Of a stretch of 27,806 nucleotides of DNA, positions 1-9,263 are shown piece after piece (the first letter of the stretch is position 1; every line of letters begins with the position of its first letter). The DNA is taken from positions 1 through 27,806 of the IMG/VR virus record IMGVR_UViG_3300047476_001152; one strand, written 5' to 3'. Both the position numbers and the translations under genes were made by a program. The stretch comes from a virus. The notes under the pieces were generated by a model. That model searched no databases and was not told where the DNA came from. It saw only the letters and a program-made list of their open reading frames with translations.

Positions 1-585
1 CTTACGGCCACGTCGATGCGCCCGAGCTCTGTTGTGAGCTCCGTGCGAACCTGAGTAGCTCCTTGCGACGCTGTCGGGATATCTCCCGTTCCCGCTGGCG
101 ACGCTGGTAGATTGTCAGTCTTTGCCTTGATCGCAGCGATGCCCGCATTGTCTGGTGCAACTGAGTTTCGGGTGCTGACCGCCACATCAATCCTGCCAAG
201 CTCCGTAGCCAGCTCAGAGCGAACCGCCGTAGCGTTCGCAGAAGCGGTCGGAGGAGCCGTGTATCCTGCGGTTGCGAGTCTTGTGGAAGTAGCGACATCG
301 ATCCTCCCAAGTTCGGTAGTCAGTTCACTGCGTACTGCCGATGCTGTCGTAGCTGCCGATGGAGGTGCCGTGTACCCGGAGGTTGCAAGCCGAGTGCTCA
401 CTGCGACATCGAGCTTCGTGCTATTGGAGTCAATCTCAGACCGTATAGCTGATGCGCTTGGAGGCGCTGTATATCCAGAGGTTGCAAGCCGAGTCGAGGT
501 CGCTACGTCGATGCGGCCAAGCTCTGTTGTAAGCTCTGTGCGAACCGCCGATGCAATCGTCGATGCGCTCGGAGCCGCTCCCGAT
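1..585 (-). repeat. Degenerate 99-111 bp in-frame repeats in fibre gene
   Basis: Five copies of a segment encoding L-GRIDVA(T/V)STR-LATSGYTAPPSA lie in the fibre gene. The conserved ACGTCGATGCG-like core occurs at about 502, 403, 292, 181 and 7. Spacings are 99, 111, 111 and 174 bp; the last is longer because an AIKAKTDNLP segment intervenes. All spacings are multiples of three, so the protein frame is kept. The final copy is cut by the window edge. Such stalk repeats can change fibre length by recombination (inference). Confidence 0.85.
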
Positions 586-3500
586 GTAAGAGTGCGAGTG
601 CCGTAGTTCCACACGTCTGCGGCAGTGAGAGAGCCTCCACCGCCGCCGCCTGTTGAGTAAATACGCTGCGGGTCCATCTGAATAGACGATGAGAGTGCAG
701 CAATTACAGTTGAGCCATCGCTCTTAAACAATCGACCACCGCCGATAATAACAGGTGTCGGTTGAGTGTTGTCGAGTTTTAGATTGAGAACGCTTGCATC
801 AATTTCATAGTTCACATCGTCGCTTGCGGTTACTGCATTGAACCACTGAGCGATACCATCATCAGTAGTTTCAATATAGCGCAGCCAAGCGTATATGCGC
901 TGCACCGTGGTCGCTTGGTCTGGGTCTGAAATATCAACCTGAACATTCGGATAGTCTGCCGTAAACTCTGTAACAGTAGAGCCGTCGATTGCATTGCTAG
1001 TGTAAACATCATCCGGCAGTTGGTTAGCGGCTGCGGCAAATCCGGTATCTGTAGCGATAGCAATAAGCGTTTGAGGTAAGCATCCAGTTTTAGCTACCCG
1101 TATACGAATAGTATCTCCAGCGGATATGTCGGTGCCATTCAGGTATTCATAGATATATGATGTGCCGACTACGATTCCGTTGTACAACTCTGTGTTCGTG
1201 TCTTGGTTGTAAACTTGAATCCTAGAACCAGCAACAAGGTTTTCAATTAAACCACTTGCGTCGTTATCGTATGGATAAAGAATCTGTTGTCCTGCCGCGC
1301 TAGACGTTGTTGCAATACGAATGTTAGCAAACGAGTTAGTTCCTGCGACAGCACATACCAGCCGCACCTTGAGTGCCACGCCAACCGCAGGGTCGATAGC
1401 TCCTACCGCTACCAGATTTGCATCAGTAAGCGCAGTCCATGTTCCGTTCCAGCCGCTTCCGATGTCCCATTGGAAAGTAGATGTAACGTTAGCATTTAAT
1501 CCTGTTACTGCGGTTAACCCAGTGTGGCCAAGAGCACGATATGGCATCGTCCACTCAATCGAGTCGTTCACAGTTGCAAGCGTAAATCCACCGCCGCCGT
1601 TGAATCCTGAGTTTCCGCTGAACGAATACACACACTGCGATGCTGTGTCTGTTGTTGGTGCAGAGCCGCAGATATTGATTGCTCCGACTGTTGCAGATGT
1701 AAAACCGTCAATGAAATGTAACCCAGGGTAGTTACCGACTCCTGTTCCCACCGCTGGAAATGCGGAGTGCTGTATTCCTCTTGCGTTGCCTTGAATACCC
1801 CACTGGTTTCCTGATGGTTTTGTGTAACTACCGCCGCAGTTTTTGAAATACGTCTTATTAGATGATGAACCAGCAGCTATACTGGTACTTGCTGACGTGT
1901 TGTTAATCGAATAACAACGGCGAGCAATGCAATCAAATGCAGTAGAAAAGTTGAGAAACGTCAATGTTCCGTTCACCGTTCCGCAATCGTACGGAGATGA
2001 ATAGGTCCCAATATCCTCTACAATGCAATTTCTAGTTGCTTGATTTACTAAAACTACATTGCCTCTCGGATGTACGTTTGCCAATCCAGCAAAGTTCGAG
2101 AATCCTGTTACTCTGATATTATCAGAACTATTTGTGACGTTTATTCCGTTGGTGCTTGTGGTGGTAGTTGTGCCGTTGATTGTTGAGGCATATTGGCTGC
2201 CTGTTATTGTCACATCGCTACAAACAGACACACGAAAATTAGTGCCAATACATACGCAGTTTGTAACTGTTACTCCTACGGAGTTGCTTAGAGAGATACC
2301 AGCCATAGCAACTGTATCTGCAAGTCCAGCACTACCAAACGACTCTCCATAGCAGTTTGTTAGTGTCACATTGTTGCTTTCGTTTATTGCAAATGATGCG
2401 CCTGACGTTGAACCAATCGAATTACCAGTTCGTGCGTTAGTAATACTATAGCCACTGGGATTACGAGTTCCCGTAAAGGGTGACGCTGAAACACCATCAG
2501 GACAAATAGCCAACCCATCGAATGTTGAATAACCTGACGTATCAATCAGGTTGATAATGCGGCTTGTAGTTACGTTTTCAAAAATTGCCCTATTGCCGCT
2601 AATCATGTTCCAGTACCACGGACCGCCAACGTATTTAGCCGTTATCGTCCCGTTATTAGTGATGGACGTTTCATAGCGTGATGCAATCGTTGCGTTAAGG
2701 TTATTAGCGTTCCAGTTTGCTGATGTAGAATTTGAAACAATGATGTTGGGGATTCTTACTTTGCAGCCGCTCGGAGGTTTGTAACCGCAAGCGTTCGTAG
2801 CTCGTCGTGCAATCGTAATAACGCCAGTAGCTAGATCCTGACCGTAGTACTTGCCTCGTACATCTGTACTAACAAATTGCGTAGCAGTTCCCCATCTGTC
2901 GCTAGCGTAAAGCCACCACTCATACACGCCACTACCTGCCGAAGTCTCCATTTGAAAGGCAGGACACAAATCAGCTACGGGATATTGGAACGTCTGATCG
3001 TCTGTTCCGTTTGTCTCGCCAATATAGTACCAATCACCAAGAAACTCGCACGTTGCAAGCTCGCCAACCGTTAATGTTGTTGTTTCTGCACCTACTGCAT
3101 GAATCCAACTACGCTTGCCACCTGTCGCACTGTTGACTGTAACAGTTGCACCCCCAGGAAGAGTGATGATTTCGTTGTCCTGAAACGTACCTGCTTTTGT
3201 TCGGAGCTTGATATATCCCGTCGCTGGCATGGCACCACCAGCATTTGCAGGAGTTAATGAACCTGCTGCCCATACACGCAAAAGCTCGCCAGTTGCTCCA
3301 CTTGTTCCACCAGTTACTCCGTTACTCCCCAGGGCATTTTGAGTTGGAACATTGCCCGTACTTGCATCAAACGGAATCTCCCAAACATCACGACCATCAA
3401 TCAATAGCGAGCCTCGTGTCGTCACGGTAAACGTAATGTTACCAAAAACAGCGGCTTGCTGATTCCAGCGAACGTCTGAGTTAATCGTGAGATTGCCGCC

Positions 3501-3587
3501 AGTGATGGTGATGGTCTCGCCGTTTAATAGGCCAGAGATTGAGGCGTCGTCGTAATTTACTGTGGTAGTTATGGTTTGGTTAGCCAT
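1..3587 (-). CDS. Large tail fibre/adhesin, 3' end outside window
   Basis: I checked this minus-strand frame triplet by triplet: it is open from ATG at 3587 to the window edge, at least 1195 residues with no stop. The start overlaps the upstream stop as TAATG, so translation is probably coupled. The N-terminus (MANQTITTTVNYDD...) precedes a region rich in Asn, Thr, Ser and Gly. Residues about 280-560 hold recurring short V-T-N-C or V-T-I-T-type strands typical of right-handed beta-helix phage adhesins. A Gly6 linker (near 635-655) leads into 33-37-residue repeats built on LGRIDVA-STRLA and AVR-ELTTE, then an IAAIKAKTDNLP segment that I recall from other phage proteins. Position last in the tail block fits a receptor-binding or host-surface role. 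No catalytic motif is visible, so depolymerase activity is possible but unsupported. Reading frame is certain; function is inferred. Confidence 0.85.
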   Translation of the reverse strand, partial: MANQTITTTVNYDDASISGLLNGETITITGGNLTINSDVRWNQQAAVFGNITFTVTTRGSLLIDGRDVWEIPFDASTGNVPTQNALGSNGVTGGTSGATGELLRVWAAGSLTPANAGGAMPATGYIKLRTKAGTFQDNEIITLPGGATVTVNSATGGKRSWIHAVGAETTTLTVGELATCEFLGDWYYIGETNGTDDQTFQYPVADLCPAFQMETSAGSGVYEWWLYASDRWGTATQFVSTDVRGKYYGQDLATGVITIARRATNACGYKPPSGCKVRIPNIIVSNSTSANWNANNLNATIASRYETSITNNGTITAKYVGGPWYWNMISGNRAIFENVTTSRIINLIDTSGYSTFDGLAICPDGVSASPFTGTRNPSGYSITNARTGNSIGSTSGASFAINESNNVTLTNCYGESFGSAGLADTVAMAGISLSNSVGVTVTNCVCIGTNFRVSVCSDVTITGSQYASTINGTTTTTSTNGINVTNSSDNIRVTGFSNFAGLANVHPRGNVVLVNQATRNCIVEDIGTYSSPYDCGTVNGTLTFLNFSTAFDCIARRCYSINNTSASTSIAAGSSSNKTYFKNCGGSYTKPSGNQWGIQGNARGIQHSAFPAVGTGVGNYPGLHFIDGFTSATVGAINICGSAPTTDTASQCVYSFSGNSGFNGGGGFTLATVNDSIEWTMPYRALGHTGLTAVTGLNANVTSTFQWDIGSGWNGTWTALTDANLVAVGAIDPAVGVALKVRLVCAVAGTNSFANIRIATTSSAAGQQILYPYDNDASGLIENLVAGSRIQVYNQDTNTELYNGIVVGTSYIYEYLNGTDISAGDTIRIRVAKTGCLPQTLIAIATDTGFAAAANQLPDDVYTSNAIDGSTVTEFTADYPNVQVDISDPDQATTVQRIYAWLRYIETTDDGIAQWFNAVTASDDVNYEIDASVLNLKLDNTQPTPVIIGGGRLFKSDGSTVIAALSSSIQMDPQRIYSTGGGGGGSLTAADVWNYGTRTLTSGAAPSASTIASAVRTELTTELGRIDVATSTRLATSGYTAPPSASAIRSEIDSNSTKLDVAVSTRLATSGYTAPPSAATTASAVRSELTTELGRIDVATSTRLATAGYTAPPTASANATAVRSELATELGRIDVAVSTRNSVAPDNAGIAAIKAKTDNLPASPAGTGDIPTASQGATQVRTELTTELGRIDVAV

Positions 3588-4627
3588 TAGTTGTAAGTCT
3601 CCGTCTGCGTGATTGAGGCTAGTGTGCCATCGAGATTATAGCTGAACACCTTAGTGATTGTCCTTCCCGCAAGAACGTATACGAGCTGAGTCAACGTACT
3701 CCCTGAGTAGGTAAACGTCTTGTAGTTTCCGTTTGAGTAGTCGATGCGAGTAAGGTTCCCGCCGCTGTAGGTAAACGTCGGACTCTTGTCCGGTGCCTTG
3801 TTTTTCCAGAGGCCAGAGAGTCCGTCGTAGGTAAGAACCTCTCCGTCCTTTTTCGACGTTATGAGCACATCGTGCAACTCATCGACCTCGAAGCCGTTTA
3901 TTACATGAACGAAGATGCTCCCCGAGCTTCCTGAGCCCTGTCTCGCTATCCAGCCAAGAAAGACCAGGTGGTTTGGCTGCACGGGCTTGGTGGTCGTGAA
4001 AGTGCCAGGGATTGAGCCGAGCCAGATGGCTGCGCCTTCCTGATAAATCCCAGTGTTCATGCCTCTTAAAAGACCCTGGGTAGCGACAAACCCTTCGGCC
4101 TGGTCGGCGATTGGCTCCGCTACGAATCCAAAGGTCTTAGAGCTCCCGGCCTCCGTAGTCGAGGTGGCAAGAGTCACCGTAAGCCTCTGACCCTGAGCGC
4201 CAGATATGGCTACTACCTGACCCTTTGACAACGCCGAGCCCGTCGTATTCTTAATGCGAACAAGCTGCTCTTGGCCAACGGACAGGTTAATATTCCCGCC
4301 CGCAAGCCCTACCTGAATCGTACCGTCATCGGCAAACCAACTAACCTTGCCGACCGCTGAAGGCTCTACGGCCCCTACGTCGAACTGCACTCCATCGAGC
4401 GTGGGCGCATCGGTCCAGGCAGTGTCGTAGTCCGACCCGCTCACCTTCCGCAGAATATCGTTAGCCACCCCGCCAGGAGCCACACCTGGCCCGACAGCGC
4501 CCTGCGGCCCCGGAGACTTAACCTCCACCACAGTCACTGGAGGCGAGGAGACCGTAATAGTGTTGTTGGCCTCTTCAACGACCACGAACCTTTGGTCTTC
4601 GGTGGCTACAACAACGATATCGGTCAT
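3587..4627 (-). CDS. Tail fibre-like protein with collagen-like and YD-like parts
   Basis: The product has 346 residues. The first 35 residues are strand-rich (VVVATEDQRFVVVEEANNTI), followed by a short collagen-like stretch GPQGAVGPG near residues 40-48. A central region (about 100-250) with NTTGSALSKGQVVAISG and FGFVAEPIADQAEGFVATQG resembles a segment I recall from phage structural and fibre proteins. The C-terminus has three echoes of a Y(S/N)-G-N/T-LT-I motif (FTYSGGNLTRIDYSNGNY, FTYSGSTLTQLVY, FSYNLDGTLASITQ), reminiscent of YD/RHS repeats. Its ATG overlaps the upstream stop (ATGA at 4624-4627) and its own stop overlaps the next start. It is probably a trimeric fibre or fibre-attachment subunit. 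The exact role is not shown by the sequence. Confidence 0.7.
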   Translation of the reverse strand: MTDIVVVATEDQRFVVVEEANNTITVSSPPVTVVEVKSPGPQGAVGPGVAPGGVANDILRKVSGSDYDTAWTDAPTLDGVQFDVGAVEPSAVGKVSWFADDGTIQVGLAGGNINLSVGQEQLVRIKNTTGSALSKGQVVAISGAQGQRLTVTLATSTTEAGSSKTFGFVAEPIADQAEGFVATQGLLRGMNTGIYQEGAAIWLGSIPGTFTTTKPVQPNHLVFLGWIARQGSGSSGSIFVHVINGFEVDELHDVLITSKKDGEVLTYDGLSGLWKNKAPDKSPTFTYSGGNLTRIDYSNGNYKTFTYSGSTLTQLVYVLAGRTITKVFSYNLDGTLASITQTETYN

Positions 4628-4971
4628 CGAGTTACCTCTCTCGATATTGTCGCCTTGCCCTGAATGAGCCGAGTAACCGTCAAGCCGTTTACAAGCTCAA
4701 GGTCATATACGGCCTCATCGATCTGGAGAAGCTGAGTGGCTGATGCTGCAATGGTAATTGCGATGGTTCCAAGAGCTCCACCGAGCACGATGTCCCCACC
4801 TGCCGACGTAAGAGACACGAGGGTGTCTTCGGCCTCGTAGTTTGTCCGAACCTGCATGCGGGCAGAATACCCAGTGATATTCACGGGGCTTCCAGTGCTA
4901 TCTTTCCACGTGAGGCTCATCTGGAAAGTAGCTCCCTGCTCTATTGTGATGTCGTAGATCCCTGCTGCCAT
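4624..4971 (-). CDS. Small all-beta protein of the fibre operon
   Basis: The product has 115 residues, starting MAAGIYDITIEQGATFQMSL. The pattern IEQGATF-W-D-G-P-ITGY-ARMQVR, then strand-rich sequence ending TRLIQGKATISREVT, is one I recognise from many phages as a small conserved protein next to fibre genes, similar to the N-terminal beta-sandwich of baseplate/receptor-binding upper-fibre proteins. No signal peptide, membrane segment or catalytic motif is seen. A GAGGA ribosome binding site lies just upstream of ATG. It overlaps the next fibre gene by four bases, so the two are probably made together. It is likely an adaptor joining fibre to tail tip, or a fibre chaperone; neither can be distinguished here. 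Confidence 0.65.
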   Translation of the reverse strand: MAAGIYDITIEQGATFQMSLTWKDSTGSPVNITGYSARMQVRTNYEAEDTLVSLTSAGGDIVLGGALGTIAITIAASATQLLQIDEAVYDLELVNGLTVTRLIQGKATISREVTR

Positions 4972-5013
4972 AATGTCCTCATTCTACTGTAATGCTCGTC
5001 TTGTCGGGTACCC

Positions 5014-5412
5014 CTAATACTGAGGGCCAACAATCACCGTATTTCCCTTTGCCGCAAACGAGTCCCCCGAGCAGTTTTTTACGCTGAAGCTACTTAGGAA
5101 GTCAGACGGGATATCAACAAATAGAATTCTTCTTGCCACATTACCTGCCCCTTCGATTGTAAACTGATAGGCTGAATCTCCAGAGACAAGCTGTATTGCA
5201 CCACCTTCAACAGGCATAATTGGATTAAGAACTAGTTCGACGTATGAAAGCGGTTGGCCAGATGTATTAAAGTACTCCATTGGTGCGCTTAACTGCTCAT
5301 CCATAAGACCATCCAGTACATCAGAGCCAACAAGCGTAGGCCCAAAGGTTGGCGCTATCTCAGTCTCCATGGAACCCTGTGGTGCTGGTATAACTGTTGT
5401 GTCTTCGCTCAT
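5014..5412 (-). CDS. Hypothetical tail-region protein, 132 aa
   Basis: I do not recognise this protein. It starts ATG with an AAGGG ribosome binding site overlapping the end of the collar gene. It is acidic at the N-terminus (MSEDTTVIPAPQGSMETEIAP). The rest is strand-rich, with alternating hydrophobics (LSYVELVLNPIMPVEGGAIQL, FTIEGAGNVARRILFVDIP) and no Cys pair, signal peptide or transmembrane helix. It lies between the collar/fibre gene and the small beta protein in a run of fibre genes, so a minor virion or fibre-assembly role is the simplest reading. The 42 bases between its stop and the next gene hold a GGGTACCC palindrome but no clear terminator. Confidence 0.6.
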   Translation of the reverse strand: MSEDTTVIPAPQGSMETEIAPTFGPTLVGSDVLDGLMDEQLSAPMEYFNTSGQPLSYVELVLNPIMPVEGGAIQLVSGDSAYQFTIEGAGNVARRILFVDIPSDFLSSFSVKNCSGDSFAAKGNTVIVGPQY

Positions 5413-5421
5413 ATAAAACCC

Positions 5422-6531
5422 TTAGTGCTTAATGATGTAGTTTATAAATATATATGGCTGAGTAGTTGTTCCTGACGTTGTCCCAGTTTGCTCAGTAATA
5501 GAAACCGCAGATTGAGTTCCAGTAGTACTGAAGTTCGTAGTATCTGCACTTGCCCCGCCAGTTGTTGAGACACTTGGCCCAGAGCTTGTTGGCGTCTCTG
5601 AGTTGGTACTACCAGACAGGCTTAATCCATGAGTACTTGTAGTTGTGCTAGACGTAACAGTTCCTGATATTGGCTTATCATGACTTGCAGTCCAACTTGG
5701 ATTTCCCGTTGTCCTTGAATATAGGATTTGCGTGTCCTGAATCTCCAGTCTGGCATATCCAATATTACTCAGACCGTGACTATGCGCGACAGTATGCGTA
5801 TGGCTATTAAGTCCGTGAACGTGCGCTGGGATTGTATGCGTATGCCCAGGAAGTGTATGCGTATGCGAAATGGTATGGCTATGTGACATACTTCGTGAAG
5901 CATAAGCAGTGCCACTGTTATTTCCGCCTTCAGTAAATCCAAGAGTATCTGAAGAACCTGTTCCTGTCGGTATTCTTCTTCGCAAGTCAGGAACTTTGAA
6001 TGTAGTAACTGCCGCTGGCTGATCAGTAACACCAGGGTTATAGGCGGTTCCTCCATATATATTACTTATCACAGAGTGAAGCACTCTATATGTGTATGTA
6101 TTCAAATCACTCGCATCGCAGAGGAGCCATCCAGTAGGAGCTGTTGTCCCGGCGTATGCTGTCATCTGCCCCACGGGTATGCTTACATTCTGAAGCAGAA
6201 CCTCGAAATGCGTTCCGTTGTACGCAAGAATTGTGGGCACTCCAGTTTGAATCACTCCAGCGCTAATCGCTACTCCACCTATCTTGAGATCAATAGCGCC
6301 GAGTCCACTAACGTTAATAGTAGCACCGGCAGAGTTTGCCGTATGGGGAGTGATAATAAGAATAGATGACGCAGTATACTCCGACCAAGCTGGATTGGGG
6401 TTAGCTATGTATGCGCTAGAAAGCCCGCTTGTCGTTGTCGACTGTCGTGTAATAAGCCCGTCGAGAGCATCGGCAATGTCGTTAAACTTAACCGAAGTCG
6501 TGCGAATGTTATAATTATCACTATATGTCAT
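5422..6531 (-). CDS. Tail collar-domain fibre protein with HxH metal motifs
   Basis: The product has 369 residues. Residues about 27-115 are a beta domain (AWSEY...SAGATINVSGLGA...YNGTHFEV) also found inside the upstream hub gene. Residues about 117-195 match the phage tail collar domain: PVGQMTAYAGTTAPTGWLLC, D, Y..L, YGGT and FKVPDLRRRIPTG. Residues about 215-250 contain a string of His-x-His pairs (HSHTISHTHTLPGHTHTIP), as in T4-like gp12/gp37 tips, where such His clusters bind metal along a trimer axis. The rest is Ser/Thr/Gly-rich and ends QPYIFINYIIKH, a classic collar-family terminus. Its ATG overlaps the hub stop by four bases. It is probably a trimeric receptor-binding or short tail-tip fibre. 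Confidence 0.9.
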   Translation of the reverse strand: MTYSDNYNIRTTSVKFNDIADALDGLITRQSTTTSGLSSAYIANPNPAWSEYTASSILIITPHTANSAGATINVSGLGAIDLKIGGVAISAGVIQTGVPTILAYNGTHFEVLLQNVSIPVGQMTAYAGTTAPTGWLLCDASDLNTYTYRVLHSVISNIYGGTAYNPGVTDQPAAVTTFKVPDLRRRIPTGTGSSDTLGFTEGGNNSGTAYASRSMSHSHTISHTHTLPGHTHTIPAHVHGLNSHTHTVAHSHGLSNIGYARLEIQDTQILYSRTTGNPSWTASHDKPISGTVTSSTTTSTHGLSLSGSTNSETPTSSGPSVSTTGGASADTTNFSTTGTQSAVSITEQTGTTSGTTTQPYIFINYIIKH

Positions 6532-9263
6532 GTTGGATCGTACTCCGTATTAACTAGCACCTGAACCGTCAAGCGAATCGCCGGAGCGTGTTCCATGGCC
6601 ATTACATAACTAACTGCCTCAACTAACCCTCGATAGCTTTGCGCCCTTACGAGCTCCTCGCCATAATTTGCGCTCGGAACGGTCGTAACGCTCGTTCCAT
6701 CATTAACGACTCCAGCACGTGCCGCTGGATCTGTTCCAAAGTATGCTGGAAACTCGGAATGATGAAATGATATCACGTCAAACATCTTGATGTCCTTATA
6801 GCGATGATACGGCACCACAAAGCTGCAGTAGATAAACGGCAGCGCAAACCGAGAGATGTAGTAGTCGGCCAGGAAATCGACTGAGTAGATCACCACTCCG
6901 CCGGAGGAAGGCTGGCTTGCAGTGCTACCGCCAGTCAAATACCCTGGAAGCCCAACAACCGGATTAGTGTCCGAGAACCCAAATACGTTAAACGTGTTCT
7001 CAACGATATTCTTTGCGCCAAAGAGCGAGCGGCTCTGCTCAGTTATTTGCTGTACGGCAAGATATGACTCGTTCGAGAAGTCGATTGAGTACTTATAACC
7101 TTCCTTCGCTGCATCCTGAGAGATGTTAGTTGCGTAGTACTTCTCAAAGGTTATTTGGCTTCTATTAACTACAGAGTCTTCCGGCCTGTTCTCCCACGAG
7201 AGCGGAATGATATCGGCCTGCGGAATTACGTACGAAAGATCTGAGTTAACACCCCATGGGTGAACAAAAAGCTTTCCATTACTAAATACGCCAATCTTTG
7301 ACGCAGTGCCACGTGCAATCTCAGAGATAACCTGGCTGTATGTGCTCTTCGCTTCGATAATCCCTGTAAGATATCGTGCCCGATGATTGCCAGAGGCGCT
7401 CGCAAACAGCTCGTCGTAATGAGAGGCCTTAAGCGTAGTTGTATCTACCGCATTAACATCACTCCACTGCTCTCCGTCCCATTCGTATGAGAGTAGCTTC
7501 AAGACTGTTGGTGGATCATAAAACCGAGTGCTGCTATCTGTTACTTCGAAAGACGTGCCGTTATAGACGAGCGTATATTCAATGCCATTGAATAACGCCA
7601 GAGCCCCGACAGGAGAGCCATTTACTGTGATTGGAACAGCGCCGAGCCCGTTTACGTTAAGCGTTGCGCCTGCTGCGCTACTTACATGAGGAGTGACGGA
7701 TATAAAGCGACCTTCGATATACGATGACCATGCTGGAGAAAGCGTAGCAGTATATGCACTTGAAGTTCCTGCGGTAGTTCCTCCGTTGAATACATATCCA
7801 CAAAAGCCCTCAACCAAGCTTACGATCTCAAGAGAGTCTAAGTCGCAGTTATACTGCCCGGCGTCTGGTGTGGGTTGCGTCAGTGTCATTGAGGAGTACG
7901 TATAGCCATCTCGGGTATACGTATCTTCGTGCGAGTTGGAGGTTCCTGTCGCAATACGTAGCCTATGCGCTACCATCTGCTCGGATGTGCCTCTGCCCCA
8001 GTTATCCTGCGTGTTCGCTTGGCTTCTATAGAGCATTGGGACTGTTTCATTATACTTTTGAAGTACAAGATCATCAGTCGCAATGTTTGCTCCCTTCCAC
8101 GAGATATAAAAGTCGTAAGAGCGATCGCTTGTAAGCTCTATAACTGATGGCGTATCAAACGACACGTTAACCGAGAAGGTGCCGCCAGCATTGTTAAGGG
8201 CATCGTAGTTATTAAGCTGCACCGTCCCCGTCCCAAGTGTTTTTACAACATCGTAGGTATCTCTATCTACAAGAAGTAAGGATACCGTCATTGATGCTGT
8301 GCTTACTCTAGTAGGACTCGTGCTATTGCCTTTAACTCTAAGCTCGACGCCAGTTACCACAAACCCCTTCTCCCCATCTATGGTTGTTAGCTGCGGTATC
8401 CTATGGGCCTTTTCAGAGACTGTATTTATTGAATAGTAAGTACCAACCAGTGGAGTTGTGTAGTTTGGCGCTGTTCGAGTAAGTGATATCGGAGCCCATA
8501 TATCGCTCCCGTCTTCCCATGCTTTCTTTGCATAGTAGACAGGCTGGATGCGAGCCTTAGTAACTTCATACAGCTGAGTAGTCAGAGCGTATTTTGCGCT
8601 TTCTGAGCCATCGAATGATATACGAGTAGGTAGTACCTGCGGGTATCTATCGAGTGGAGATGATAGCCCCGAGTTAACCTTGTTGAATACTATTGGGAGT
8701 GCCTTTCCGAGCGATGCTTGCGGAGCGTTCTCCATGCCCTCGATGTCTCTTGAAACTTCGATGTTCATCACTCTTTCAGAAATCTTGAATGGCTCAATCT
8801 GAATGGTCATCGTTGGCTTGTCGCCAGAGAGGGCCTTTGACCATGATGTGATGCGGCCTGCGCCAAGCTTTGTCCAGCTGCTTGGGGCATCTATCTCATT
8901 AGGCGACTCACCAAGATATATTGTGAGCGGCTGGCCAATAAGCGTAAAGCGCTCAAGAAGATCAGAGAACCGCCTATCTGGTCCAAATGAGCCACGAGAG
9001 TCATCAAGAGCTATAGAAGATAAGGAGAAGGATGGAAGAACCTCTCCCGCAGAAAGCGTTACTTCGCCGATGCTTTCAAGAATTGGAATGTATGTTTCTC
9101 TATCGCTCGGAGTAGTTGCATCTCTAAGCGACTTGTTCACAAAGTTATACGTGCGAGTGATAAGCTCACGAACGTTAAGTCGATCGTCCTTGATACCCCC
9201 AAGGGTATACTGAGCCACCTGTATTTCGACTCGGTAGAAGTAGTTAAAACTCGGAGAGGTCAT
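6528..9263 (-). CDS. Tail tip/baseplate hub-like protein, 911 aa
   Basis: This is the largest protein after the tape measure and lies just downstream of the two distal-tail-like genes, the position of the hub or tip protein in siphoviruses. The N-terminal part (FNYFYRVEIQVAQYTLGGI, then SLSSIALDDSRGSFGPDRRF and GQPLTIYLGES, WTKLGAGRITSW) looks like the beta-domains of tip proteins. Residues about 492-575 carry a fibre-type module (LNVNGLGAVPITVNG, YNGTSFEV) shared with the next gene. The C-terminal third (ISEIARGTASKIGVFSNGKL and onwards) is hub-like. No peptidase or lysozyme motif was found. Start and stop both form ATGA overlaps with neighbours. The role is assigned mainly from size and order. 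Confidence 0.65.
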   Translation of the reverse strand: MTSPSFNYFYRVEIQVAQYTLGGIKDDRLNVRELITRTYNFVNKSLRDATTPSDRETYIPILESIGEVTLSAGEVLPSFSLSSIALDDSRGSFGPDRRFSDLLERFTLIGQPLTIYLGESPNEIDAPSSWTKLGAGRITSWSKALSGDKPTMTIQIEPFKISERVMNIEVSRDIEGMENAPQASLGKALPIVFNKVNSGLSSPLDRYPQVLPTRISFDGSESAKYALTTQLYEVTKARIQPVYYAKKAWEDGSDIWAPISLTRTAPNYTTPLVGTYYSINTVSEKAHRIPQLTTIDGEKGFVVTGVELRVKGNSTSPTRVSTASMTVSLLLVDRDTYDVVKTLGTGTVQLNNYDALNNAGGTFSVNVSFDTPSVIELTSDRSYDFYISWKGANIATDDLVLQKYNETVPMLYRSQANTQDNWGRGTSEQMVAHRLRIATGTSNSHEDTYTRDGYTYSSMTLTQPTPDAGQYNCDLDSLEIVSLVEGFCGYVFNGGTTAGTSSAYTATLSPAWSSYIEGRFISVTPHVSSAAGATLNVNGLGAVPITVNGSPVGALALFNGIEYTLVYNGTSFEVTDSSTRFYDPPTVLKLLSYEWDGEQWSDVNAVDTTTLKASHYDELFASASGNHRARYLTGIIEAKSTYSQVISEIARGTASKIGVFSNGKLFVHPWGVNSDLSYVIPQADIIPLSWENRPEDSVVNRSQITFEKYYATNISQDAAKEGYKYSIDFSNESYLAVQQITEQSRSLFGAKNIVENTFNVFGFSDTNPVVGLPGYLTGGSTASQPSSGGVVIYSVDFLADYYISRFALPFIYCSFVVPYHRYKDIKMFDVISFHHSEFPAYFGTDPAARAGVVNDGTSVTTVPSANYGEELVRAQSYRGLVEAVSYVMAMEHAPAIRLTVQVLVNTEYDPT

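Noticed and set aside
112-606. 164-codon rightward frame in the fibre repeats
   Set aside because: It is the reverse of the LGRIDVA repeat region in the large fibre gene, whose minus-strand frame is open throughout and continuous with a good start at 3587.
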